Of a DNA stretch of 64,000 bases, positions 28,309 to 36,885 are shown one piece after another. Made by a program: the position numbers and the translations under genes. How positions within the stretch are numbered: position 1 is the first letter of the stretch; each line of letters begins with the position of its first letter. Source of the stretch: Calditrichia bacterium (GTDB taxonomy: Bacteria; Calditrichota; Calditrichia; RBG-13-44-9; J075). The notes under the pieces were generated by a model. That model searched no databases. It had not been told where the DNA came from and saw only the letters and a program-made list of their open reading frames with translations. Location of the stretch: NCBI GenBank assembly GCA_028284905.1, contig JANQQU010000068.1, forward strand, positions 49,198-113,197, written 5' to 3'.

Positions 28309-29391
28309 TTATAGATTAACTGTAAATTGACTGCGGATTTTGAAGACAGAATCTACGCCTTCCGCACTGAAGGATTCGCTCTCGCCATTGATCTGCAAAC
28401 GGGTGTTTTTACCGAAGTAAAATACCGGTCCAAAACGGATAACGGTGGACTCGTTGTCGTCTACATCAGTGTTGCCATCAACGGTAGTAAAACCAAGCGC
28501 CAGACCAACTTTATCAATGCCACCGAGGGCTTCGGAAGGAGTGCTTAATTTGGTTGTCCAACCAGCGGTGATGTCGAGCAGTTGGAAAGATACATCGTCA
28601 GCAGATTCTGCAAGCATTTTGTCCCACTTACCAAAAGCAAGGCCGCCTTCGATTGTAACGCCGTTATCGAGATAGATACCAAAGTCCGGTGCAATTACAC
28701 TGGCATTCCCGCTGTTATCAGATTCTTCAATGTTTCTACCCAGTTTGTTCGATGCAAAGGAAGCACCAATCTCAGCAACTTTACCTAATTTTGCATTTAC
28801 TCTGGCAGAAAGCATTTTGCCATTGTTGGTATCGAAATCTTTCGTTCTGCCAGCATCCTCACGGCCACCTTCTCCGGCACCATTGGAATAGTTAACAGCA
28901 AAGTTTACATTGTCACCAAGTTCACCAGCCAATTCAATACCTACGTGGCGTGCAGAAAGATAGCTGTCTGCCAGGAATTCAGCTGCATCACTACGCTCAA
29001 CTAACATCAATTTACTGGAGGAACGAAGCTCTTCGCGCCATACCGGTGCTTTAAACTGACCGAAACGCAAGGCCGCTTTTTTATTAAAAAGTTTAATTTT
29101 CCCTTCAGCATCTTTCAGGCGGGGGCTGTTGTCACGAATATCAAACTGAATCTTAGCGCTAACGAAATCTGTCAGCGATACTTTTGTTTGAATACGCGCA
29201 CGGCGAATACGATAACCATTGTTTGTTTTGCTTGCATCGGATTCGGCGTTGGTGTCATACACATGCTGTAGTTGCACACGGCCTGCCAGATCCCAACTTT
29301 TCGCTTTCGAAGCTTTTACTTCGTCTGCAGACAAATTAGTAACCGCTAACAGTGCTACTGCGATTGTCAAATTCCGTAAAGTTCTCTTCAT
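28309..29391 (-). CDS. Outer-membrane porin, phosphate-selective type likely (OprO/OprP family)
   Basis: This 360-residue protein has a signal peptide (about 22 residues, cleaved near LSADEV) and alternating amphipathic beta strands ending in the typical outer-membrane strand with a hydrophobic tail (FKIRSQFTVNL). Segments such as RIRRARIQTKVSLTDFVSAK and RFGQFKAPVWREELRSSS are characteristic of phosphate-selective porins. Its position upstream of pstS and its Pho-type promoter support a role in phosphate entry across the outer membrane. Confidence 0.88.
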   Translation of the reverse strand: MKRTLRNLTIAVALLAVTNLSADEVKASKAKSWDLAGRVQLQHVYDTNAESDASKTNNGYRIRRARIQTKVSLTDFVSAKIQFDIRDNSPRLKDAEGKIKLFNKKAALRFGQFKAPVWREELRSSSKLMLVERSDAAEFLADSYLSARHVGIELAGELGDNVNFAVNYSNGAGEGGREDAGRTKDFDTNNGKMLSARVNAKLGKVAEIGASFASNKLGRNIEESDNSGNASVIAPDFGIYLDNGVTIEGGLAFGKWDKMLAESADDVSFQLLDITAGWTTKLSTPSEALGGIDKVGLALGFTTVDGNTDVDDNESTVIRFGPVFYFGKNTRLQINGESESFSAEGVDSVFKIRSQFTVNL

Positions 29392-29457
29392 CTCTAACCC
29401 TTTCGAATAGTGGTTGTAAATTTCTTGTGATCTTTGTCACGTATTAAAGCCGTTGCT

Positions 29458-29491
29458 ATTTTACTGGTGTCATGTTACAGTTTTGTTACAG
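29458..29491 (-). promoter_or_regulatory. Pho box and -10 element of the porin-pst operon
   Basis: On the minus strand CTGTAAC-AAAA-CTGTAAC (29491 to 29474) is a perfect 7-4-7 direct repeat matching the enterobacterial PhoB box. Exactly 10 nt downstream lies TAAAAT (29463-29458), a five-of-six match to the -10 consensus. That is the arrangement of PhoB-dependent promoters. It lies about 70 bp upstream of the porin start. The divergent M28 peptidase gene begins 79 bp on the other side and may share the site. Confidence 0.85.
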
Positions 29492-29569
29492 CGTAGTTTC
29501 AATTATGCTTTATTTGCAACGTTGTTTATTTTAGCAATAAAACTGCACAAGAAAGTTAAAAGAATTGCA

Positions 29570-31216
29570 ATGAAGTGCCTGTTTACTATAATTTTATCAA
29601 TCCTGCTTTTAGGACTGCTCAGCGGACAATTAATAGCCGAATTACCGGATGATTCCCCGGAAAATCCAGCAAGCAGGTTTGTTACAAACGTTCAAAAACA
29701 CATCGAATTCCTGGGAAACGACTCCCTGGAAGGGCGGGGGACCGGTACATACGGGGAGTATCTGGCAAGTGAATATATTGCCGAAATTCTGGTACAGTAT
29801 AATTTAAAACCGGCAGGCAGCGACGGGGCATTTTTTCAACGAATCCCGATGCATGGCAGCCGTCCGCTAGCCGATTCCGAGCTTCGCCTGCATAAAGCGC
29901 GCGGCATTATCGATTTTGAATTGGGGCGGGATTATCTTCTATATAAGTACGGGGAACAGACATTTATCGGCACACCGGCCCCGCTTGTGTTTGCCGGCTA
30001 TGGTATTCTTGCACCCGAGTTTGATTATAATGATTACCAAAATCTGGATGTCGCCGGGAAAATTGTTGTCATGTTATCGGGGGAACCAGCCTCGGATGAT
30101 GATGCTTATTTCGCCGGGGCGGAGCCGAGTATTTATGCGTACCCGGAATCAAAACAGCGATTGGCGATTTCCCGCGGGGCGATTGGGAGTATAATAATTG
30201 CGGATAACAGTGTTGATTGGCAACAGTTCCGCCGGGAATTTTCCGTGGAAGACGTTACTTTGCTTTCCGCCGTTAGCAGCCATCTCAGTTTGATGATAAC
30301 CTCAACTGCCGCGGCAGAGCTTTTTGTTGGCAGCGACTATGGATTGAATGAAGTGCAGCAGATGGCCAGAGAAAATAACCTACGCAGTTTTCAACTAAAT
30401 TCCACACTATCGTTTAAAGGTGAGTTTATCCAGCGGGATTTTATTGCCCATAATATTATCGCCGAAATACCGGGGCGTGATAAAAAATTGCAGGATGAGT
30501 ACCTGTTGATTACTGCCCACTATGATCATTTAGGCATTGGGGAGGCGATCGCAGGTGATTCTATTTACAACGGTGTATTCGATAATGCGCTCGGCGTTGC
30601 TGCTGCGCTGGAGCTCGCCGGAATATTTGCCGACAATCCAGCAGCTCGCTCGATGCTTTTCCTCTTTTTGACCGGGGAAGAAAAGGGGCTGCTGGGCGCC
30701 CATTATTATCTCGATAATCCAGCCGTCCCTTTGTATCGAACGGTAGCCAGCATCAATATCGACGGTATGGCGATTTACGATACTTTCAATGATGTGGTGG
30801 GTATCGGTGCAGAACTGTCGACGCTGGCGAAATTTTTAGAAAGGGCGGCTATTAAGAATGGATTATCGGTATCGCCTATCCCGAAAGGCTTTCTGCAAGC
30901 AGAAACATTTGCCCGCTCGGATCAGATCGCATTTGCCCAGGCCGGCATTCCGGCGATGCTGATTACCGAGGGGCTGAATTGGGATCATTTTACCAGGGCT
31001 GAGGCAATCGATAAAAGGATCGCCTGGCAGAAAGAACGCTACCATACGCCCTTTGATGATTTATCCCAACCGATTAACTTTCAGGCGGTTTGGCAGCATG
31101 CCCGTTTGCTGGAAACATTCTGCCGCGAAATTGCTAACGATCCTGATACGCCGGAATGGTATAAGGGGGTACCCTATCTTTATCCACGCTTACAGTCCCG
31201 GGCCGAAAAACGTTGA
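29570..31216 (+). CDS. Secreted M28-family zinc metallopeptidase with PA-like insert
   Basis: From the ATG at 29570 the protein has 548 residues and begins with a signal peptide (KCLFTIILSILLLGLLSG). An in-frame extension back to 29453 would precede that signal and is unlikely. The M28 zinc ligands are seen in TAHYDHLG, YNGVFDNALGV, TGEEKGLLGAHYY, INIDGM and the late HTPFDD. A PA-like domain (about residues 120-260) interrupts the peptidase, as in aminopeptidases of this group. It should remove N-terminal residues from peptides outside the cytoplasm. It is divergent from the Pho-controlled porin gene and 7 bp before a PstS-like gene. Confidence 0.88.
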   Translation: MKCLFTIILSILLLGLLSGQLIAELPDDSPENPASRFVTNVQKHIEFLGNDSLEGRGTGTYGEYLASEYIAEILVQYNLKPAGSDGAFFQRIPMHGSRPLADSELRLHKARGIIDFELGRDYLLYKYGEQTFIGTPAPLVFAGYGILAPEFDYNDYQNLDVAGKIVVMLSGEPASDDDAYFAGAEPSIYAYPESKQRLAISRGAIGSIIIADNSVDWQQFRREFSVEDVTLLSAVSSHLSLMITSTAAAELFVGSDYGLNEVQQMARENNLRSFQLNSTLSFKGEFIQRDFIAHNIIAEIPGRDKKLQDEYLLITAHYDHLGIGEAIAGDSIYNGVFDNALGVAAALELAGIFADNPAARSMLFLFLTGEEKGLLGAHYYLDNPAVPLYRTVASINIDGMAIYDTFNDVVGIGAELSTLAKFLERAAIKNGLSVSPIPKGFLQAETFARSDQIAFAQAGIPAMLITEGLNWDHFTRAEAIDKRIAWQKERYHTPFDDLSQPINFQAVWQHARLLETFCREIANDPDTPEWYKGVPYLYPRLQSRAEKR

Positions 31217-31223
31217 GGAATTT

Positions 31224-32060
31224 GTGAGGATATTCGGAATTTCTTTCAGAGTGATTCTTATGCTGGCGATGTTTAGTATGTTGCTCGCTTGCAACAGTAA
31301 AACCCGGCAGGCCGAAAATACGATTCGGGTAAAAGGATCGGATACCATGCTAATCCTTAACCGGCTGTGGGCAGAAGGATACATGCAGAAGTTTCCCGGG
31401 ACAACCGTATATGTGGAGGGGGGAGGCACTGGTAGCGGTGTTGCCGCAATGATTGAAGGTAGTGTCGATATCTCTGCTGCATCCCGCCCATTGCAGGCCG
31501 AGGAAATACAGAAGCTCGCTGCCCGCTATCAATCGATTGGCATTGCCCATCTGGTCGGCAAGGATGCCCTGAGTGTGTATGTTCACCCGGATAATCCGGT
31601 TCGGGACCTCACTTTAAAACAGCTCAAAGAGATTTTTAGTGGCCAAATTGTCAACTGGATTGATGTCGGGGGAGATGATGAACGTATTCAGGTAATTTCC
31701 CGGCCGCCCAACTCCGGTACGCATCAATATTTTAAGAGTCATATTCTGCAGGGGGAAAATTATCGGGATGATGCAGACATCGAAGCCACCACGGCCGGTA
31801 TCGTCCGCCAGGTGATGCGCTATCCCAATGCTATCAGTTATGGGGGATTCGCATATGGAGACAGCCTCTGGCATTGCCGCATTAACAGTATTCCCCCCAC
31901 GGAAGCCTCTGTCCGCTTCGACCTCTATCCGATATCCCGCTATCTCTACTTCTACACCATCGATAAGCCAAAAGGAACCGTCAAACACTTCCTCAACTGG
32001 GTGTTCAGCGAGGAGGGACAAGCAATCGTTCGCGAAGCCGGCTACATAACACTTTGGTAA
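31224..32060 (+). CDS. PstS-like phosphate-binding lipoprotein
   Basis: The GTG at 31224, preceded by GAGGAA, starts a 278-residue protein with a lipoprotein signal (Arg-rich start, hydrophobic run, lipobox LLAC). An in-frame ATG at 31053 lies inside the upstream peptidase gene and is rejected. Ligand-binding motifs match PstS: KGSDTMLIL, EGGGTGSGVAAMIEG, SRPPNSGTHQYF. It is probably tethered to the inner or outer membrane and binds phosphate. It follows the M28 peptidase gene by 7 bp, so the two are likely co-transcribed. Its last 90 bp are the source or sibling of the tandem copies that follow. Confidence 0.88.
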   Translation: MRIFGISFRVILMLAMFSMLLACNSKTRQAENTIRVKGSDTMLILNRLWAEGYMQKFPGTTVYVEGGGTGSGVAAMIEGSVDISAASRPLQAEEIQKLAARYQSIGIAHLVGKDALSVYVHPDNPVRDLTLKQLKEIFSGQIVNWIDVGGDDERIQVISRPPNSGTHQYFKSHILQGENYRDDADIEATTAGIVRQVMRYPNAISYGGFAYGDSLWHCRINSIPPTEASVRFDLYPISRYLYFYTIDKPKGTVKHFLNWVFSEEGQAIVREAGYITLW

Positions 32061-32590
32061 AAAATAATTCGGAATGCGGAATGCGGAATTCGGAATTTCA
32101 AAAGCGTCATCTTTTTCTCTAGCTAAAGGAATCGTCAAACACTTCTTCAATTGGGTACTCAGCGAGGAAGGACAAGCAATAGTTCGCGAAGCCGGTTACA
32201 TTACACTTTGGTAAAACAATTCGGAATTCCACATTCCGCATTCCGCATTTCAAAAGCGCCATCTTTTTCTCTAGCTAAAGGAACCATCAAACACTTCCTC
32301 AATTGGGTACTCAGCGAGGAAGGACAAGCAATAGTTCGAGAAACCAGCTACATTACACTATGGTAAAAACAATTCCGAATTCAGAATTCGGAATTCGGAA
32401 TTTTAAAAGCGTGATCTTTTTCTCTAGCTCAAAGAACCGTCAAACATTTCTTCAATTGGGGGTCAGCGAGGAAGGATAGGAAATCGTTCACGAAACCAGC
32501 TACATTAAACTGCATGGTAAAAACAATTCGGAATTCCGCATTCCGCATTCCGCATTCCGAATTCCAATCTCTCTCTTTTTTCTCTTTAGC
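31971..32590. repeat. Tandem array of pstS 3'-end copies alternating with heptamer arrays
   Basis: A unit of about 153 bp repeats four times, beginning at about 31971 (inside the real pstS-like gene), 32125, 32277 and 32430. Each unit holds the last 30 codons of the PstS-like protein (KHF-NWV-SEEGQAIVRE, ending YITLW and stop in the first three) and then a run of 7-bp words. The words alternate in strand: GGAATGC/GGAATTC (32067-32100), ATTCCGC (32218-32252), GGAATTC again (32371-32405) and ATTCCGC (32527-32566). Copy four has frameshifts. Neighbouring arrays can pair with each other. Confidence 0.9.
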
Positions 32591-32666
32591 TATATGATTT
32601 TTCCCCTTAGATTATTATCCTTAACATTGAGTGAAAAACTGGAAACGATAAACCGGAGGATTGGCA

Positions 32667-35084
32667 TTGCAGGCGTTTGAAAAACTTGGGGTATTTTATC
32701 TCGGCAAAAAAGTTGATGTCAAAAAAAAGGAAGTTACCGACGACTATTTGCTATACGATTCGAAAGATTTAACCACCCATGCCGTTTGCGTGGGAATGAC
32801 CGGCAGCGGGAAAACCGGCTTATGTATTTCCCTGCTCGAAGAAGCCGCCATTGATAATATCCCTTCCCTGATCATCGATCCCAAGGGTGATTTAGGGAAC
32901 TTGCTCCTTACTTTTCCTGATTTGAAAAAAGAAGATTTTCAACCCTGGATAAATCTGGATGAGGCCAATAAAAAAGGACTTTCCGCGGAAGAATATGCCC
33001 AAAAGCAGGCTGACCTCTGGAAGAATGGTTTGGCAGGTTGGGGGCAGGGCGGCGATCGTATCAAACGCTTGCGGGAAAGCACCGACTTGACGATTTATAC
33101 CCCCGGTAGCAATGCCGGCATTCCTGTATCTATCATCAAATCCTTTGATGCGCCCGATAAAGACATGCTCGAAGATGTCGACCTGCTCCGGGAACGTATC
33201 CAGACAACTGCTTCCAGTTTGTTGGAATTGCTGGGAATGAAGGTAGATCCGTTGCAGAGCCGAGAGCATATTCTTCTCGCAAATATCATTGAGCATAGTT
33301 GGCTTTCCGGGAAAAATCTCGGTTTGGGCCAGCTGATTGAACTTATCCAGAATCCACCGATCGATAAAATTGGCTTTTTTGACCTGGAATCCTTTTATCC
33401 CTCCAGCGACCGCCTGAAACTGGCAATGACGCTGAATAATTTACTGGCCGCACCGGGATTTAAAACCTGGTTGGAAGGTGAACCCCTTGACATTAAGGAA
33501 ATGCTTTATACAGACGGTGGCAAACCGCGCACGACAATCTTTTCGATTGCGCATCTCTCTGACGCGGAAAGAATGTTTTTTGTCACCCTGCTGCTCAATC
33601 AACTACTTGGCTGGATGCGTGGGCAATCCGGTACCACCAGCTTACGCGCATTGCTTTATATGGATGAAGTGTTCGGTTTCTTGCCGCCAATCGGAGAACC
33701 ACCCTCGAAGCGCCCAATGTTAACCCTGTTAAAGCAGGCACGCGCTTTTGGCATCGGCGTTGTGCTGGCGACACAGAATCCGGTCGATCTGGATTATAAA
33801 GGATTATCAAATACCGGGACCTGGTTTATCGGCCGTCTGCAAACCGAAAAGGATAAAGAGCGCCTGGCTGATGGCCTTACCGGCACCGGTGGCGAATTGA
33901 GTAAAAAAGAAATCATGAACATCATTTCCAATTTGGGGAAACGGCAATTTTTAATTCAGAATGTGCATGAATCTCAACCGGAAGTGTTTAATACCCGTTG
34001 GGCAATGTCCTACCTGCGCGGGCCCTTAACCCGCAATCAAATCAAAACGCTGATGAAGGGCCGGGAAGTAAAAGCAGATACTCCCAAAGATAAACCGGCA
34101 GCGCAGATGGCAGTGCCGGGCAGCAGCGAAGCGTCTGCGAAAGGCAAGCCGACCTTGCCGCGGGAGTATCGGGAGCATTTTGCACCGCAGACCGAGAGAA
34201 GCGGTGGGGGAGAGATTGTTTATCATCCTTACCTGGTTGCAGGGGGCGACGTGCAAATTATCAACAATCGCTACAAAATTGCCCAAAGTGGGCAAGCCGC
34301 ACATATGCTTGCGGTGGATGAAAATGCCGGTGGATTGACCTGGGATCTTTCCCAGGCAATGAACTACAAACCTAGCGTTTTAGGCAGTGATCCGCTGGAT
34401 AGCGCCGGTTATTTGGACGTAAGTAATGACATCAAGAAAAGCAAAATTTACAACTCCCTTGATAAACAATACGAAAGTTTTGTTTATCGGGATTATCAGC
34501 TAAAACTGTGGAAAAGCCGCACCTACAAACTGGTTTCTTTGCCGGATGAAAGTGAGCGGGATTTCCGCATCCGCATTGGTGATGCTGCCCGGGAACGACG
34601 GGATCTGGAAATGGATCGCCTGCGCCGGCAATATGCCCGGAAAATCGACACAGTCGAACGGCAGCTGTTAACAGCGCAACAGCGCGTAGCAAAAGAAGAA
34701 GATCAATACAGTAACAAAAAAATGGATATGGCGATATCTATCGGTACCACTGTGCTCGGGGCATTGTTTGGTAGCAAGCGGCGCAGTTATGCCAGCACTG
34801 CCAGAAAGGTGAGTGGACTTAGCCGGGAGAAACAGGATATATCCCGCGCAGAGCAGAAGCTTGCGCAAGTCGAAGAACGCCTGAGAGACCTGGAAGCGGA
34901 ATTGCAGGAAAGGCTGGATGAAATCTCTCTGAAATACGATCCCGCCCAGGAAGACCTGGAAGAAGTGATCGTTCGTCCGAAAAAATCCGATATTATGCAA
35001 CGCTGGTATGGGATTCTCTGGGTGCCTTTCGAACATAATGATGGGATGACCCCGAAGGCGCTCAATTCGTTGATCGGGGAGTAG
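32667..35084 (+). CDS. HerA/DUF853-type ATP-binding protein with C-terminal coiled coil
   Basis: This is an 805-residue protein. The TTG at 32667 is chosen because GGAGGA ends 6 nt before it; another TTG at 32661 abuts that site. The P-loop is GMTGSGKTGL (about 43-52) and a Walker B-like LLYMDEVFG occurs near 330, followed by VVLATQNPVDLDYKGL. The core is a HerA/FtsK-like ATPase. The C-terminal third is Arg/Glu-rich and predicted coiled coil (about 620-780, RRQYARKIDTVERQLL; ISRAEQKLAQVEERLRDLEA). Related proteins are widespread and uncharacterised; DNA translocation is inferred. No NurA-like nuclease is adjacent. Confidence 0.88.
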   Translation: MQAFEKLGVFYLGKKVDVKKKEVTDDYLLYDSKDLTTHAVCVGMTGSGKTGLCISLLEEAAIDNIPSLIIDPKGDLGNLLLTFPDLKKEDFQPWINLDEANKKGLSAEEYAQKQADLWKNGLAGWGQGGDRIKRLRESTDLTIYTPGSNAGIPVSIIKSFDAPDKDMLEDVDLLRERIQTTASSLLELLGMKVDPLQSREHILLANIIEHSWLSGKNLGLGQLIELIQNPPIDKIGFFDLESFYPSSDRLKLAMTLNNLLAAPGFKTWLEGEPLDIKEMLYTDGGKPRTTIFSIAHLSDAERMFFVTLLLNQLLGWMRGQSGTTSLRALLYMDEVFGFLPPIGEPPSKRPMLTLLKQARAFGIGVVLATQNPVDLDYKGLSNTGTWFIGRLQTEKDKERLADGLTGTGGELSKKEIMNIISNLGKRQFLIQNVHESQPEVFNTRWAMSYLRGPLTRNQIKTLMKGREVKADTPKDKPAAQMAVPGSSEASAKGKPTLPREYREHFAPQTERSGGGEIVYHPYLVAGGDVQIINNRYKIAQSGQAAHMLAVDENAGGLTWDLSQAMNYKPSVLGSDPLDSAGYLDVSNDIKKSKIYNSLDKQYESFVYRDYQLKLWKSRTYKLVSLPDESERDFRIRIGDAARERRDLEMDRLRRQYARKIDTVERQLLTAQQRVAKEEDQYSNKKMDMAISIGTTVLGALFGSKRRSYASTARKVSGLSREKQDISRAEQKLAQVEERLRDLEAELQERLDEISLKYDPAQEDLEEVIVRPKKSDIMQRWYGILWVPFEHNDGMTPKALNSLIGE

Positions 35085-35090
35085 GAGATA

Positions 35091-35186
35091 AATATTTAAT
35101 GTCCAATATCCAATCTCCAATTTTCAATGTAAAAGTAAGGTAAAAGTTGGATATTGGATATTTAGTATTGGACATTGGATATTTCA
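35091..35186. repeat. Heptamer-period hairpin between convergent genes
   Basis: The left arm (about 35091-35128) carries AATGTCC, AATATCC and AATCTCC words. The right arm (about 35146-35186) carries GGATATT, GGATATT, TAGTATT, GGACATT and GGATATT. The arms pair imperfectly over about 35 bp. It fills the gap between the HerA-like gene and the convergent NUC1-like gene, where a shared 3'-end structure is expected. Confidence 0.75.
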
Positions 35187-35193
35187 AAAGGTG

Positions 35194-36036
35194 TTACTGC
35201 GTTTCCTCGCGTTTCCGAATTTGCCAGTCGCGCGGCGTTAAACTGCTTTCCACTGTTTCCTGAATATTCTCCGGTATGCCGGGGAAAAAATTCATTCCTG
35301 TAAAAACTTCAACGGAATCAATGGATACCATGAATCGCCGCAGTGATAATTCTGTGGCGCGATTCGGTATAATAAATCCAACGCCCTGAAGCTTAGGGGG
35401 GGTAAAGTCCAGCAATACCTTGTAGAAATGGCTCGGCATAGAAATACGGTTCCGGCCAAAGCTGCGGGCTCTTCCCTGGAAAACCGGACCACTAACAATA
35501 TATAAGGCTTCTTTATCGATTGCCCATTGCTGAGACTGCTCGGTAAGCTCCTGCCAGATGCCATTGGTAATAGAAGTATCCTGCGGACAAATGTTGCTGC
35601 TTAAAAACGTTTCCCGGGTGGCGATCATGGACCAGCCCATTTCCGCCGGAGAAACCAGTTGTAAAGCGCCAAGGCGGGTGCGGCGATAATCGGGAAAAAT
35701 CGGATAGTTACCGGCAATATCAAGGTCTTCGGTAAAATTTTCGTTATGGCTTAGTCCTGGTTGGTCCATCAACGGTTTGGTGAGGCGGTAGGAAACCCAT
35801 TCCGGTTGGCGATGCCCATTATTATAGCCTATTGTAAAATATGATTTCTCCAGAATTTCCGCATTAATAGCCCCTTCCGGTAGACCCGGCTGGATTTGCG
35901 TGGGAATATTCTCTTTGGCCTGATTCTTTTTGCTGTTTGGCTGAATCAGATCACTAACCAATTCCGGCATCAGGAAATAAACGGCTAAGCCTGTAAGCAA
36001 TAATAGGACAAATAATATTGCTAATATGAATCTCAT
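35194..36036 (-). CDS. Degenerate DNA/RNA non-specific endonuclease homologue (NUC1 fold), membrane anchored
   Basis: This 280-residue protein has an N-terminal membrane helix (about 2-22) and then a region that follows the NUC1/EndoG pattern: WVSYRLTKPL, the segment where the catalytic DRGH normally lies, NICPQ with the metal-binding Asn, NGIWQELTEQSQQWA and LYIVSGPVFQG. The catalytic segment reads RTRLGALQLVSPAEM, so Asp-Arg-Gly-His is gone and no His is present. The metal-site Asn remains. It is therefore probably not a nuclease of the usual type; a binding or structural role is possible. GGAG precedes the ATG by 9 nt. Confidence 0.8.
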   Translation of the reverse strand: MRFILAILFVLLLLTGLAVYFLMPELVSDLIQPNSKKNQAKENIPTQIQPGLPEGAINAEILEKSYFTIGYNNGHRQPEWVSYRLTKPLMDQPGLSHNENFTEDLDIAGNYPIFPDYRRTRLGALQLVSPAEMGWSMIATRETFLSSNICPQDTSITNGIWQELTEQSQQWAIDKEALYIVSGPVFQGRARSFGRNRISMPSHFYKVLLDFTPPKLQGVGFIIPNRATELSLRRFMVSIDSVEVFTGMNFFPGIPENIQETVESSLTPRDWQIRKREETQ

Positions 36037-36068
36037 CTGCTAATTCTCCATAAATAAAATCGGGAATG

Positions 36069-36743
36069 CTAAAAAAGCGACAAAGCAATTAACCATTGTG
36101 CCAGAAAATAGGTGCTTAGGACCATCAACTGCGCACTATTAAATTTTGTCTTAAAGCGATTGAGCGCCAGTAATGAATCCGACACAATAAAGAATACCGC
36201 GCCGCTGAATGCGAAGAGCGCAGCAATGTTCTGAAGCGAAAGCCAGCGTTCCATCGCCTGCCAGCCCATCACCATTAAGGCAATGCCATAAATGATAACG
36301 GCAATCTTTAGTGGGCCGGGAACAGACGGTAGTAGCGCCCTGAAAAAAAATAGCGCATAAATCAGAAAGATAACCAGGGAGAACATTCCCCACTGAAAAC
36401 TGTGTGGTAAGCTAAAAGCAATAATGTAAAATATGTGAGCGATCAAAAAGCTGACAAGGCCGGCAATAAAGCGGTCTTTCGGAAGCATCAAAAAGATATC
36501 CCCGAAGAGGGAAAACACCAATCCTGCTAAAATCCATTTTTGATAGGCCGTATGTATTTGCCAGTCCGCTGATAATGCAAAATAGATGATCAATAATGTC
36601 GTTAATGGCTTAAAGATGTAGACCATTGTACGGGGACCGCTGTATTCGCCACGGATTGTTAAGGCAGCAGAAAAAAAAATGGCAATTGATAGCAAAGGCA
36701 GCATAAGTAAACGTTCGGTTTGTAAACGAATGGCTCTTTGCAA
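36069..36743 (-). CDS. YhhN family integral membrane protein (lysoplasmalogenase-like)
   Basis: This 224-residue protein is almost entirely hydrophobic with seven to eight predicted membrane helices and the family segments GLVFSLFGDIFLML and FFIVSDSLLALNRF; these Asp-containing stretches are typical of the TMEM86/YhhN family. Animal members hydrolyse the vinyl-ether bond of lysoplasmalogen, but the bacterial role is less clear. The only start giving the full first helix is TTG at 36743; an ATG at 36704 would lose 13 residues, and neither has a clear ribosome-binding site. Confidence 0.82.
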   Translation of the reverse strand: MQRAIRLQTERLLMLPLLSIAIFFSAALTIRGEYSGPRTMVYIFKPLTTLLIIYFALSADWQIHTAYQKWILAGLVFSLFGDIFLMLPKDRFIAGLVSFLIAHIFYIIAFSLPHSFQWGMFSLVIFLIYALFFFRALLPSVPGPLKIAVIIYGIALMVMGWQAMERWLSLQNIAALFAFSGAVFFIVSDSLLALNRFKTKFNSAQLMVLSTYFLAQWLIALSLF

Positions 36744-36885
36744 CGCGGGTGATGGAAAGAAGAACGATGCAGTTTTCCCTGAGCGAGACCGTTTGTTTGC
36801 CAGTCAGGCAAATCCGGAAAAGGTAATACTGTTTGGGGAATAATGCAAAAAAGAGAAGTGAAAATCGTTCGGGAATTTACGCTGT

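Noticed and set aside
31053..31223. N-terminal extension of the PstS-like lipoprotein
   Set aside because: It overlaps the end of the peptidase gene out of frame; the GTG after GAGGAA gives a proper lipoprotein signal.
32151..32366. Plus-strand reading frame with a PstS-like C-terminus
   Set aside because: It is a copy of the pstS 3' end within the tandem array and lacks a start region and the rest of the protein.
31971..32590. Possible CRISPR array
   Set aside because: The repeat unit is about 153 bp and codes for the PstS tail; there are no short constant repeats with unique spacers and no cas genes.
32667..36036. HerA-like ATPase plus nuclease as a defence system
   Set aside because: The genes are convergent rather than co-transcribed, a hairpin separates them, and the nuclease-like protein lacks its catalytic motif and is membrane anchored.
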